In this document: in pieces, positions 25,417 to 35,834 of the stretch
How positions within the stretch are numbered: position 1 is the stretch's first letter
How the letters are laid out: each line of letters begins with the position of its first letter
Origin: Planktosalinus sp963975935
Lineage (GTDB): Bacteria; Bacteroidota; Bacteroidia; Flavobacteriales; Flavobacteriaceae
NCBI GenBank assembly: GCA_963975935.1
Contig: CAXBIQ010000012.1
Coordinates: 29,592 to 93,591 of the forward strand
DNA length: 64,000 bases
Direction of reading: 5' to 3'
The notes under the pieces: generated by a model
Told to the model about the DNA's origin: nothing
Databases searched by the model: none
What the model saw: the letters and a program-made list of their open reading frames with translations, nothing else
Translations under genes and position numbers: made by a program

Positions 25417-28400
25417 GTCAGAAATTTACAGAAGCAAAATTAGAGGAAGCCTTTATTGAGTTATTAGGCAACGAAGAGTATCCACATTTTGTTGGCAATT
25501 CAATCTCCCGTATTCCCGAAGAGGTGCTCATTGAGGAAGATTTAATTGCGTTCCTTTTAGAGCAATATAAAGCAGAAGGCCTTACACTCACAGAGGCTAA
25601 ATCTATCGTGTTGCAATTAAAAACACTGCCTTCATCAGATCTATACGAAACCAACAAAATTGTAATGCAATGGTTAGCTGACGGCTTAAGCTTCAAACGT
25701 GAAGACCGCAATCAGAAAGATATTTGGATTTACTTAATTGATTACTCAAAAGAAAACAACAATACCTACAAGTTTGTTAACCAGCTCGAAATAATAGGTA
25801 CTGAAAAGCGCATCCCTGATGGTATCATTTATATCAACGGTATTCCTGTGGTGGTCTGTGAATTTAAAACCGCAATTCAGGAAAACTGCACCATACATAA
25901 CGCTTACATTCAATTGACCACAAGATACAAAAGAGATATACCCGAACTCTTTAAATACAATGCATTCTGTGTTATTAGTGACGGGGTGAACAACAAAGCT
26001 GGTTCCTTTTTTGCTCCCTATGAATTTTTCTATGCCTGGCGTAGAATTTCAGGGCTGGCAAAAGACGTAGATGGAATTGACAGTATGTACACCCTCATTC
26101 AAGGAATGTTACATCAAAACCGGTTAAGAGACATCATTCAAAATTTCATTTACATCCCCGACACTTCAAAAAAAGATGAAAAAATTGTATGTCGCTATCC
26201 GCAATATTACGCAGCAAGAGCCTTATACGACAACATTAAAATAGCTCAAAAACCAGAAGGAGATGGAAAAGGTGGTACGTATTTCGGGGCAACAGGTAGC
26301 GGTAAAAGTTTCACAATGCTTTACCTCACAAGGTTATTGATGAAAAGTCCACATTTTGAGAACCCTACTATAGTACTTATTACTGACCGAACCGATTTAG
26401 ACGATCAACTTTCAGGACAATTTACAAATGCCAAAGTATTTATTGGTGATGACACCGTAAAAAGTGTGGAAAGCAGAACAGAATTAAGAGAACTACTACA
26501 AGGCAGAACCAGTGGCGGGGCTTTTTTAACAACCATTCAAAAGTTCACAGAAGATATTGAACTCCTTTCTGAACGCACCAATGTGATTTGTATTTCTGAC
26601 GAAGCCCATAGAAGTCAAACCAATTTAGACCAAAAAGTCAAAGTAACCGAACAAGGGGTTAAAAAAACCTATGGCTTTGCTAAATACCTGCACAACTCAC
26701 TGCCCAATGCAACTTTTGTTGGTTTTACAGGAACCCCAATTGATGCAACTTTAGATGTCTTTGGAAAGGTTGTAGATGCCTATACAATGACAGAATCAGT
26801 TAAAGATGAAATCACAGTAAGAATTGTGTATGAAGGCAGGGCAGCCAAAGTAGCACTCAAAAGAGCTGAGCTTGATAAAATTGAAGCTTATTATGATAGA
26901 GTGGCTGAAGAAGGGGCCAATTATTACCAAATTGAAGAAAGTAAAAAACAATCTTCAAAAATGAAAGTCATCCTCGGAGACCCTGACAGGTTAAAAATTC
27001 TTGCAAAAGACTTTGTGACACACTATGAAAATAGAGTGAACGAAGGTGCTACAGTTAAAGGAAAAGCGATGTTTGTTTGTAGTTACCGCGACATAGCCTA
27101 TGAGTTTTATAAAAACCTCATTGAACTAAGACCTGAATGGAATATAAAAAAAATAGCTGAAGAAGGAACTATTTTAACTGATAGGGAAAAACGAAAAATC
27201 AAACCTATGGAAACGGTCAAAATGATTATGACCAGAAGTAAAGATGATCCCAAAGAATTATATGATTTAATAGGCACAAAAGACTACCAAAAAGAACTAG
27301 ACAGACAATTCAAAAATGAAAAATCAAATTTCAAAATTGCCATTGTTGTCGATATGTGGCTAACAGGTTTTGATGTACCATTCTTGGACAGTATCTATAT
27401 TGATAAACCCATTCAACAGCACAATTTAATTCAAACCATCTCTCGTGTAAACCGAAAGTTTAAAGGAAAAAACAAGGGGTTGGTTGTTGATTATATTGGT
27501 ATAAAAAAACAAATGAATCTTGCCCTTAAAAAATACTCTGAGGGTGATAAAGACAATTTTGAAGACATACAACAGTCATTGGTAATAGTGAGGAACCATT
27601 TGGATTTGATTGCCAATCTGTTCCATAAGTTTGATGGCACAAAGTATTTCATAGGCAATTCTTTAGAGCAATTAAATACGCTCAATAAAGCTGCAGAATA
27701 TGTACAACTCACAAAAGATATTGAAACGCGCTTTATGGGGTTAGTCAAAAGGCTAAAAGCTGCTTATGATATATGTGCAGGTAGTGAAGAATTAACTCAA
27801 AAAGAAAGGGATTACACACATTTTTATTTAGCAGTGAGGTCCATTGTATTCAAACTAACAAAGGGCACTGCTCCTGATACCGCACAGATGAATGCCAAGG
27901 TAAGTGAAATGATTAAAAATGCCTTGCAAAGTGATGGTGTTGAAGAAATCTTCAAAATGGGAGAGGAAACTGAAAAGGAACAAGATTTATTTGATGAGGA
28001 CTACCTGGCAAAAATTGATAAAATCAAATTACCCAATACCAAAATAAAACTCCTTCAACAACTACTGGCAAGAGCTATTGGAGAGATGAAAAAGGTAAAC
28101 AAGGTAAAAGGTGTTGACTTTTCAAGGAAAATGGAAACTTTAGTGAACAAATACAATCAAAGAGATGAAAATGACATACTGCGCAGTGAAGTCTATGAAG
28201 AAATGGCAGAACAGTTAACAAACCTTATATGGGAAGTATATGAAGAATATAAGTCAGGAGATTCCTTAGGGATTGATTTTGAAGAAAAAGCCTTTTACGA
28301 CATCCTAAAAGAACTATGTGTTAAATATGATTTCACTTATCCCGAGGACAAATTGATAGTATTAGCAAAAGAAGTTAAAGAGCTTGTGGATAGTCAAGCT

Positions 28401-28565
28401 AAATTTCCTGACTGGAGCAAAAGAAATGATATCAAATCTGCTCTTAAAGTAGGTTTAATCCTGCTGTTGGATCAATACGGCTACCCACCGGTAGAACGTG
28501 ATGAGGTATACAAGGAAATTTTTGAACAAGCTGAGAATTTTAAAAAATATAGCCAATCAAAATAA
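25413..28565 (+). CDS. hsdR: Type I restriction endonuclease motor subunit HsdR
   Basis: A 1050-residue ATP-dependent translocase and nuclease. The N-terminal PD-(D/E)XK nuclease has D136 in RIPDGIIY and E150/K152 in VVCEFKTA. The SF2 motor has Walker A GATGSGKS (292-299), the DEAH box (396-399), GFTGTPID, VVDMWLTGFDVPF, and QHNLIQTISRVNRKFKGKN. The C-terminal helical domain binds the HsdM/HsdS core. All parts look intact. It overlaps the DUF262 gene by 4 bp and lies 9.4 kb from hsdS, separated by six cargo genes on the same strand without a visible terminator. Confidence 0.96.
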   Translation: MSQKFTEAKLEEAFIELLGNEEYPHFVGNSISRIPEEVLIEEDLIAFLLEQYKAEGLTLTEAKSIVLQLKTLPSSDLYETNKIVMQWLADGLSFKREDRNQKDIWIYLIDYSKENNNTYKFVNQLEIIGTEKRIPDGIIYINGIPVVVCEFKTAIQENCTIHNAYIQLTTRYKRDIPELFKYNAFCVISDGVNNKAGSFFAPYEFFYAWRRISGLAKDVDGIDSMYTLIQGMLHQNRLRDIIQNFIYIPDTSKKDEKIVCRYPQYYAARALYDNIKIAQKPEGDGKGGTYFGATGSGKSFTMLYLTRLLMKSPHFENPTIVLITDRTDLDDQLSGQFTNAKVFIGDDTVKSVESRTELRELLQGRTSGGAFLTTIQKFTEDIELLSERTNVICISDEAHRSQTNLDQKVKVTEQGVKKTYGFAKYLHNSLPNATFVGFTGTPIDATLDVFGKVVDAYTMTESVKDEITVRIVYEGRAAKVALKRAELDKIEAYYDRVAEEGANYYQIEESKKQSSKMKVILGDPDRLKILAKDFVTHYENRVNEGATVKGKAMFVCSYRDIAYEFYKNLIELRPEWNIKKIAEEGTILTDREKRKIKPMETVKMIMTRSKDDPKELYDLIGTKDYQKELDRQFKNEKSNFKIAIVVDMWLTGFDVPFLDSIYIDKPIQQHNLIQTISRVNRKFKGKNKGLVVDYIGIKKQMNLALKKYSEGDKDNFEDIQQSLVIVRNHLDLIANLFHKFDGTKYFIGNSLEQLNTLNKAAEYVQLTKDIETRFMGLVKRLKAAYDICAGSEELTQKERDYTHFYLAVRSIVFKLTKGTAPDTAQMNAKVSEMIKNALQSDGVEEIFKMGEETEKEQDLFDEDYLAKIDKIKLPNTKIKLLQQLLARAIGEMKKVNKVKGVDFSRKMETLVNKYNQRDENDILRSEVYEEMAEQLTNLIWEVYEEYKSGDSLGIDFEEKAFYDILKELCVKYDFTYPEDKLIVLAKEVKELVDSQAKFPDWSKRNDIKSALKVGLILLLDQYGYPPVERDEVYKEIFEQAENFKKYSQSK

Positions 28566-28614
28566 TTATGTAACTAATAACTGATATATGAACCCGTAAA
28601 AAACAACTGGAAAA

Positions 28615-30714
28615 ATGCAAAATCACTGTTTTAACATCCTAACCTTCAATCATCCCCAAGAAGAACTCACACTTTACTTTACCGACTTGGAAAATGAAAC
28701 ACTTGCAAGGGTGTATCACAGTTTAGTTCCGGATGAGGTAATTGAAAAATTTGGTGAACAATTGCATTATTACACCTCTTTCACAAACAAAATGGAAGGT
28801 CTTTTTCCGGTGACCAAATCAGTAGAGCCTACCTACGAAACTAGAGAAGATAAAAACGGAGAAGAACGATCATATAAAATTCCAAATTCAGCATTTTCAA
28901 TTCCCATATTAAAAAGATATTACAACGCTCAAATACACAAATACTTCAAAGCAAAAGGATTTTTGGTAAAACCAAATTTTATCAGTGACACAGAGATATG
29001 GCTTCCAAGCAAAAAATATGATAAAACAGGACAGTTTAATCTATTTGACCGCTATGCATTAAAAGTACAGTTCAAGACGGTAACCAGGAAACTGGAACTA
29101 TTGGTAACCTTTGAAGGCATTTCTAAAGTCTATAAACAATCGGTTGAGGTACTGCAAGAGTCTGTCTCACCAAAAGCGTTTAATTGGGTTCTGTTTGAGA
29201 ATAACTTGTACAAATTTGATGAATTACCAGATGCAGGAAAAAGAGCCTACGATCGGGTATTTCCTGTTTGGAACTTTGATATTAGGGATGCTTTAGGTGA
29301 AGAAACAGAAGCACCCGACAGGTCCAACAAATACAAAAAGTTTAAAGATGCCATTGACTTCTTTTACAATGAGTATCTAAATACTGAAGAATTTAATGAA
29401 AAAATACCCCTCAATTCAAATGGTTTCATTCCCGTAAATGAAATTCGAATGGGTAGAGTAAAAAGCAATAGCAACCAATTGTTATTCGGTGACAATAAAA
29501 CGGATATCGTGCCAATGAATGGCATAAAGGAATATGGACCATTCGACTTTAGCGATACTGCCAAAATTCACTTTTTCTACATCTGCCACGTTGATGATAT
29601 AAATGTTGCAAACAAAATACACAGCTATTTCAAGGGAAAAGAATTTGGCTTTAAAGGCTTATCAAAATTCATTCATACACCCTACCATACTGAAAAAGAA
29701 TTTAATATAAAGTTTGAAGATAAAGAAAATCCTTGGTCTCAAATCTACAACCAAGTCACTGAAAAACACTTTGAACCCGATATTCAGTACATAGCAATTT
29801 ACATAAGCCCATATTCCAAAAACACACCAGACAAAACCAAAAGAAAAATTTATTACAAATTAAAAGAGTTATTGCTTAAAAAGGGCGTTTCATCACAGGT
29901 AATAGATGCTGAAAAAGTGTTGACTAATGACAAATACTACTATAGCCTTCCCAATATAGCAATAGCAATTTTAGCAAAACTAAATGGCACTCCCTGGCGT
30001 TTGGACACCACCCTTAAAAATGAATTGATAGTTGGAGTTGGCGCATTCAAGAGCACCGAATTTGATATAAAATACATAGGTAGTGCATTCAGTTTCTCAA
30101 ACACAGGTAAATTCAATCGATTTGAAAGTTTCCAACAAGACCAAACTAAAGAATTAGCAGGGTCCATTATGAGAGCGGTCAAAGAATATGCAGCTTTGAA
30201 TCCCGGCATTAAACGCTTAGTTGTTCACTTCTATAAGACAATGAAGAAAGAAGAGCTTCAACCAATTGAAGACGGTTTAAGAACACTTGGATTACCCATT
30301 CCCGTATTCATTGTTTCTATAAACAAAACCGAATCTGCAGATATTGTTGCATTTGATATGAATTGGAAGGATTTAATGCCCTTAAGTGGCACATATATCA
30401 ATATTGGTTATAATAAGTTCCTCTTATTCAACAACACCCGGTACAGCAATAACGCCTATAAAAATTCAGATGGTTTCCCCTTTCCTATAAAGCTGAAAAT
30501 ATTCTGTACCCAAAGTGAATTGGCAGAAGACTTTAAAACAATTAAAGAATTATTAGATCAAGTATATCAATTCAGTAGAATGTACTGGAAATCGGTACGG
30601 CAACAAAACCTACCGGTAACCATAAAATACCCCGAAATGGTAGCAGAAATGCTCCCACACTTCGACAGCAAGGAAATCCCCGATTTTGGAAAAGATAACC
30701 TATGGTTTTTGTAA
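28615..30714 (+). CDS. Argonaute-like (MID-PIWI) protein lacking PIWI catalytic residues
   Basis: A 699-residue protein whose C-terminal half fits prokaryotic Argonaute. A MID-type region shows YYKLKELLLKKGVSSQVI, giving Y414, K415 and Q428, with a later lysine K455 in AILAKLNGTPWRL; this matches the Y-K-Q-K pocket for a guide 5' phosphate. The PIWI-type region starts with LIVGVGAFKS (471-480), where active proteins have an aspartate after the second strand residue; here it is glycine. The next usual site, in LVVHFYKTMKKEE (535-547), also lacks it. So the protein probably binds guides but does not slice. The first 310 residues (N/PAZ-like) are unrecognised. It follows hsdR by 49 bp and may be cotranscribed. 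Confidence 0.72.
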   Translation: MQNHCFNILTFNHPQEELTLYFTDLENETLARVYHSLVPDEVIEKFGEQLHYYTSFTNKMEGLFPVTKSVEPTYETREDKNGEERSYKIPNSAFSIPILKRYYNAQIHKYFKAKGFLVKPNFISDTEIWLPSKKYDKTGQFNLFDRYALKVQFKTVTRKLELLVTFEGISKVYKQSVEVLQESVSPKAFNWVLFENNLYKFDELPDAGKRAYDRVFPVWNFDIRDALGEETEAPDRSNKYKKFKDAIDFFYNEYLNTEEFNEKIPLNSNGFIPVNEIRMGRVKSNSNQLLFGDNKTDIVPMNGIKEYGPFDFSDTAKIHFFYICHVDDINVANKIHSYFKGKEFGFKGLSKFIHTPYHTEKEFNIKFEDKENPWSQIYNQVTEKHFEPDIQYIAIYISPYSKNTPDKTKRKIYYKLKELLLKKGVSSQVIDAEKVLTNDKYYYSLPNIAIAILAKLNGTPWRLDTTLKNELIVGVGAFKSTEFDIKYIGSAFSFSNTGKFNRFESFQQDQTKELAGSIMRAVKEYAALNPGIKRLVVHFYKTMKKEELQPIEDGLRTLGLPIPVFIVSINKTESADIVAFDMNWKDLMPLSGTYINIGYNKFLLFNNTRYSNNAYKNSDGFPFPIKLKIFCTQSELAEDFKTIKELLDQVYQFSRMYWKSVRQQNLPVTIKYPEMVAEMLPHFDSKEIPDFGKDNLWFL

Positions 30715-30745
30715 AATAAATCGAAATCTTTCGAAACAAAATAAA

Positions 30746-31021
30746 ATGAAAATAAAAAGTGCAAAATCATTTTGGCTATGGTATAAGAACTTAATATCAG
30801 CGAGAAAACACGTACCCCAGTATTGGGATGAAAATTTAATGGGAGTTCAACATAAAGACCTTTCAGGATTCTTGGCAATGTACCACGGAGACAAAGAGGA
30901 TATTTATGGGTTTCTTAGAAAGGAAGTTGAAATGGCCGAAGAAGGCCAAGCCATTTATGAATTTGTCCAAAATACAGTCGATTGCAATGCAACAATATTA
31001 TATATGTTTTATATCAATTAA
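30746..31021 (+). pseudogene. Truncated N-terminus of a GHKL/sacsin-type ATPase
   Basis: A 91-residue frame that starts like a large defence-type ATPase: FWLWYKNLISARKHVPQYW, DLSGFLAMYHGDKEDI, and an N-box-like helix EGQAIYEFVQNTVDC (E and N that bind Mg-ATP), then TILYMFYIN and a stop. In GHKL ATPases a strand and the NNG motif would follow directly; here the frame ends and, 19 bp later, a different intact GHKL gene begins. I read this as the stump of a replaced gene left at a recombination junction. A real small protein cannot be excluded. Confidence 0.55.
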
Positions 31022-31040
31022 TATCAAATCTGAAAATATA

Positions 31041-34000
31041 ATGCTCGAGAAAGGAATTATTTACCAACTGAAATTATCCAAAAAAATCGAAGAACACGGA
31101 CTTCTGATTTTCAATTTTGGCGATAATACAAGTGCCAGACTTCACAAAAGAAATTTATCCAACCACCCTTCATTGAGCCAAAAAATGTTTGATCTCTTTG
31201 AGATAGGACAAGAGGTAACAGCTTTAGTAACCGAATTTAATATAGAGAAAAGGTATTATGAATTAAGTACAAAAGCATTTCGCAATGCTCTTGATGATGC
31301 TCTGCCTTTTAATCTTTGTGTTCAAATCATAAATAATAGATATGGTTTTTACTCAGATATTCATAATGACCATTTAATTCAGTATAGAAAAATACTTGAT
31401 AGACTTAGAGGCGATTTAGCTTCAACGGGGTTGACTTTTTTATATGAATTACTACAAAATGCCGTTGACCACCCAAACAACAACTTTCAGAATGAATTGT
31501 CAGTACATTTTGAGGTCTTTCATAACTACTTGCTTTTAAAACATAACGGTGCCTTGTTTACCGAAAATAATTTCAAATCAATTTGTGGCATATTATTCGG
31601 TGAACAATCTAATGAAGTAGATGTTAATAGAATTGGTTACAAAGGGATAGGATTCAAATCTGTTTTTAGGCATACCGATAATGTCTATGTACGTTCAGGA
31701 AATTTTAGCTTTTCTTTCAAAAAAGATATCGATAATCCTAATAAACCTTGGGAAGTAATGCCTATATTCCAAAATGAGATTCAGAAAATTGATGAGATAC
31801 CTCAATTTGATTTCTTTAATTCTCCTGTAGCGTTTGCATTTGAATTTTCTTCAGAAATACATAAAAGTAATGTAATCGATTATCTTGAAGAGCTTGCTGA
31901 AAACCCTTATTTACTTATTTTTTTAGATAAGTTGAAAAGTCTGAGAATAACAATTCCGGTTGAAGAATATCTGTTCGAAAAAGAAGTTGACAGCGACAAC
32001 ACCATTCGATTAAAAGTAAACAACTCTGTCCATTCAGAGTGGTCTTCATTTTCCAAAACATTCCCTCTCGAAGACGAAAATATAATTAGCGAATTGCTTG
32101 ATGAAAACAACAAATCAATCCCTGACCATTTCAGGCAATTTAGAGCCCCAAAAGTTGATATTTTAGTGCCCTCTCAGCAAATCGAAAATGCTATAAACCT
32201 TTTCGCATATCTGCCCTTATCTTCCACTCAATATAAACTTGAATATATTGTCAACGCGGATTTCATACCAAATCTAGACCGTTCAAATATTATTGATTTA
32301 TCGTATAATTTTAAATTGGCGGAATTTGCAGGGCTACAAGTTTTGAAAGCTTGTGAATCCTTTGCTTTAAATAGAGAGTTTCAAAGAATCAAACAACTAT
32401 TCCCTATTTACGAGAATGAATCAAATAGATTCAAAAACACATTGCAACAATCATTTTTAGCAAGGGTTGAAAGGTCAGCGTTATTCCCTTCACATTATGA
32501 CAACAACCACTCATACCCAATCGCAGATATATTAGTTGACAGTACAGGAATCTACGAGGTCATTCCAGAAACTTTATACAGTATTTTTACCAATACATCT
32601 GGAAAACCTTTGGATATCAACTCCGGCTTAGAAACTGAATATCTATTTTTACACAGTAAACTTTCCCTGGGCAGCACTTTTGAAAAAGATAACTTAGTGT
32701 ATTGTCTAAAAAATGAAGAATTTAAAAAATGGTTAAAGCAACCTCAAAACAATTTCTTGATGATATCTCATTTTTATTCAAGGGAGGATCTCAAAGATTT
32801 AATAAAGACGGAAAATGTAATTCTTAACTCGAATAACGACTTCAGTAGCTCAAAATCGCTCTATAAAGATATCCCACAAGAACTTATATTTATGAAGGTA
32901 AACGTTGTCAATTTTTCACTATTAATGCAACTTGACGAAAATGATATCTCAATAAAATTCTTAGAATTTGAGCCTATTGGGTTTTACAGAAAAAATATTT
33001 TGGGTAGAGAAGATGCAGTTAACTCAATATTGACATCAGAGAAAAATCTATTGGATTTTTGGAAATTTGTTTACAATCATTGGGACTTCATAGAGAAAGA
33101 AAAAGAAATAATTGATAGCCTAAAGAAAATCCTTGTTTTAATTAAGCCAAAAGAAAATGTGATTGCAAAATTTGTATCGGCTTGTTATCTCCCTCGTGAA
33201 TTTAACAATGAAGGTGATATTGAAACCATATTGAATAGCATCGGAAATACAGATGCTCGATTTATATCTGAAAAGTATATTTTTTCAGATGAATATAAAG
33301 TCGACAAATGGCGACAAATATTCAAAAAATTAGAAGCTAAAATAGACCTTCAAAGCGTCATTTTTGATTTGATACCAAAATTGTCATCAATTGATGAGCA
33401 GAAACATTTTGAAATAGGAAAACAAATATTTAGGTACTGGAATAGAAGCAAAGGTAAGGAGACCCAACTATCAATTGACCAAGTAAAATTAATTAGTGAA
33501 GGGCTAAAAATTATGTGCCTAGATGAAAATTTCAGGCAACCAAGTGAATGTGTAATTTCAGACCATTACAACAACAACCAAAACATAGCGGCCATTTTGC
33601 CAAAAATAATTATTGAAAATCAAATTTCAAATGATTACGGAAATCAAATTCAGGCATGGAAAGAGTTTTTTGTACTTATAGGTTGTATTGAATTATCAAA
33701 TTCACAAGATATATTTTCCAAAAAGTTAAAGTGTCTCATAAAAAATCAGGAAGTATATAAGGATAGTGAACACTTCGAGATCTTACAGGCAATTTCTCTA
33801 TTGTATGATGACAAGAAAAACAATAATTTTTCTTTTGATCCACTTGCCGGACTTCATCTAAAAACAAATACTGATGAATGGTTATTGCCAAATCAGATAC
33901 ATTTCTCATCGGTTTACAAACCGAAATTAGACTTACAAAAAGATGAGGATTTAGCTGAGGATTTTATTTATTTAAATGAAAATTACATTCCCAAAAGAAT

Positions 34001-35834
34001 TAGTTGGAATTTACTGAACAAAATAGGGGTTTCTGGTAATTTTAAATTTGAATTGCATAATTATTTGAGATATGATGAATTTGAAAACCAATCAATAAAA
34101 AACGAACTAAAAAGCAGACCCAAATTTAAGAGTAAAGTTGAAAGTTATGGTGGGGGTTATTCACAGCCTGTTCAGCAGTATGCGGGATTCAAAAATCACG
34201 TAATTTGTTACCCAATTCTATCCACGACGATTGTCCAAAAACACAACAAACTTTTTTTTGATGAGGTGTTTACATTGAAAGAAGAATATTTTAATAAAAC
34301 TAGTATTACCTTTTATGAAAGAAGTATAGAATATTGCGACAATGCTCTCATATCTTTCATTAAAGAAAATCCAACGATTGAAAATAGGATTGGAGTTTTT
34401 GAAAGACCTGACTCTTTGTTTTCTGTTAATCTTGAAAAATATATAGATGATGCCTCTTTATTGCCAAAATACGATTATAGTAAACAATTGGCAATAGAAA
34501 AGTCTTTGGAAGAAACTATCGGCATTCAACAAAAACTTTCCGCAAATCTTTGTATCCAATTATTGAGTAGTGAGTGTGAAAACAAAATTTCATTAGAAGA
34601 GATAGAAAGATTAGAAATTGTAAAAATTCTTGAAAACAATTTACCGTTGGATTTCGATGGAGATAAGATTTTTCTACTCAATGAAAACTTGGAATGGAAA
34701 CCAATTAACGAATTACTTGCTTGTAGTTCTGGTGAAGATGTTGAAATTGAGCCATCGCAACACCTTCACCAAATATTTTACCCTATTGCTACTAATTTTG
34801 GGGTACCTGAATTATCAGAAAGCACTTTATTTTTAAAAACAAATCGGGCAAACCCAAATGTCAATGACGAAATTAAATCTGATTTTAATAATAAGGCAAA
34901 ATATTTAGCCTACAAACTTGACCAAACAAATTATCCAGATATTGAAACAGAGTTTGTTGAAAAAATTAAACAATTTAATTTTTATGAAGTCGAATCAATT
35001 GAAAAGGTATTTCCTGAAAACAATCCTATTTACAAAGCAGAATTTGATTTTTACCACGACACAACCAATAACAAAGTTTATTATACCGGTTATTGGAAAA
35101 CCAACTCTGCGGCCATTGACTTTTTGTTTGATTTAATTGAACAGGATAAAATTAAAAAAGTTTGGTTTGAGAATGTAATGAATCGTTGGAATGATAATAA
35201 AATTATTGAAATACTTGAAGGGGAATTTGGAGAAACGCCTTGGAGCAGCCATCAAAATAATAGAACAAAAAAAGAAAACTCAGATTTTTGGCAGGAGTTA
35301 GAGGATTTGAACCTTGATTTAAACATTAAATCAAAAATAAAACAAAAAGCTTTAGATTTTGGAGGGAATTTAGACGTTCAACTTCAATATCAACAGAATC
35401 TTCTTGCAAAAATTGCTCTTTTAAAACATCTAGGAAAAGAGGATATAATTGAGGAAGTTGAGTTAAACGATTATAACAATTTAAAAATAGGAGGAGAATT
35501 GTATAAGGTCTATAGTTCAAAGTCTGAGTTTGCCCACATACAACCAACTGCCCTGTTGATGTTGAAAGATTCTGAATGTAAAATTGCAATTTATTACGGG
35601 GCGAAAAATGGAATAAATCTGTTCACCAGCATAGAAAGTTTATTCGAGTTAAATGAGAATCACATTTTTGAATATCAAACAAAAGGGGATATAACGAAAT
35701 TACTGGAATTTTTAGATACAAACAACATTAACCGCTATCGTTATCTTTTAATAAATCCATACATTATCAAATCGTATAAATCGCCTAAAAATAAAAAAGT
35801 AGAAATTGACAACGATGCAAGTAATCTAATATGA
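31041..35834 (+). CDS. Giant S1-like / GHKL (sacsin-type) ATPase, defence candidate
   Basis: A 1597-residue protein. An S1/OB-like RNA-binding domain is at the N terminus (about 1-75: GIIYQLKLSKKIEEHGLLIF ... GQEVTALVTEFNIEKRYYEL). A GHKL/HSP90-type ATPase follows: N-box FLYELLQNAVDH (about 132-143), KHNGALF, and the glycine lid RIGYKGIGFKSVF (about 197-209). The remaining 1300 residues are unrecognised and predicted soluble. Sacsin-like ATPases of this size occur in defence islands as sensors or switches. ATG at 31041 was chosen; the frame is open upstream to 30906 but that part overlaps the fragment gene. The stop overlaps the helicase-PIN start by 4 bp, so the two proteins are a likely pair. 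Confidence 0.78.
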   Translation: MLEKGIIYQLKLSKKIEEHGLLIFNFGDNTSARLHKRNLSNHPSLSQKMFDLFEIGQEVTALVTEFNIEKRYYELSTKAFRNALDDALPFNLCVQIINNRYGFYSDIHNDHLIQYRKILDRLRGDLASTGLTFLYELLQNAVDHPNNNFQNELSVHFEVFHNYLLLKHNGALFTENNFKSICGILFGEQSNEVDVNRIGYKGIGFKSVFRHTDNVYVRSGNFSFSFKKDIDNPNKPWEVMPIFQNEIQKIDEIPQFDFFNSPVAFAFEFSSEIHKSNVIDYLEELAENPYLLIFLDKLKSLRITIPVEEYLFEKEVDSDNTIRLKVNNSVHSEWSSFSKTFPLEDENIISELLDENNKSIPDHFRQFRAPKVDILVPSQQIENAINLFAYLPLSSTQYKLEYIVNADFIPNLDRSNIIDLSYNFKLAEFAGLQVLKACESFALNREFQRIKQLFPIYENESNRFKNTLQQSFLARVERSALFPSHYDNNHSYPIADILVDSTGIYEVIPETLYSIFTNTSGKPLDINSGLETEYLFLHSKLSLGSTFEKDNLVYCLKNEEFKKWLKQPQNNFLMISHFYSREDLKDLIKTENVILNSNNDFSSSKSLYKDIPQELIFMKVNVVNFSLLMQLDENDISIKFLEFEPIGFYRKNILGREDAVNSILTSEKNLLDFWKFVYNHWDFIEKEKEIIDSLKKILVLIKPKENVIAKFVSACYLPREFNNEGDIETILNSIGNTDARFISEKYIFSDEYKVDKWRQIFKKLEAKIDLQSVIFDLIPKLSSIDEQKHFEIGKQIFRYWNRSKGKETQLSIDQVKLISEGLKIMCLDENFRQPSECVISDHYNNNQNIAAILPKIIIENQISNDYGNQIQAWKEFFVLIGCIELSNSQDIFSKKLKCLIKNQEVYKDSEHFEILQAISLLYDDKKNNNFSFDPLAGLHLKTNTDEWLLPNQIHFSSVYKPKLDLQKDEDLAEDFIYLNENYIPKRISWNLLNKIGVSGNFKFELHNYLRYDEFENQSIKNELKSRPKFKSKVESYGGGYSQPVQQYAGFKNHVICYPILSTTIVQKHNKLFFDEVFTLKEEYFNKTSITFYERSIEYCDNALISFIKENPTIENRIGVFERPDSLFSVNLEKYIDDASLLPKYDYSKQLAIEKSLEETIGIQQKLSANLCIQLLSSECENKISLEEIERLEIVKILENNLPLDFDGDKIFLLNENLEWKPINELLACSSGEDVEIEPSQHLHQIFYPIATNFGVPELSESTLFLKTNRANPNVNDEIKSDFNNKAKYLAYKLDQTNYPDIETEFVEKIKQFNFYEVESIEKVFPENNPIYKAEFDFYHDTTNNKVYYTGYWKTNSAAIDFLFDLIEQDKIKKVWFENVMNRWNDNKIIEILEGEFGETPWSSHQNNRTKKENSDFWQELEDLNLDLNIKSKIKQKALDFGGNLDVQLQYQQNLLAKIALLKHLGKEDIIEEVELNDYNNLKIGGELYKVYSSKSEFAHIQPTALLMLKDSECKIAIYYGAKNGINLFTSIESLFELNENHIFEYQTKGDITKLLEFLDTNNINRYRYLLINPYIIKSYKSPKNKKVEIDNDASNLI

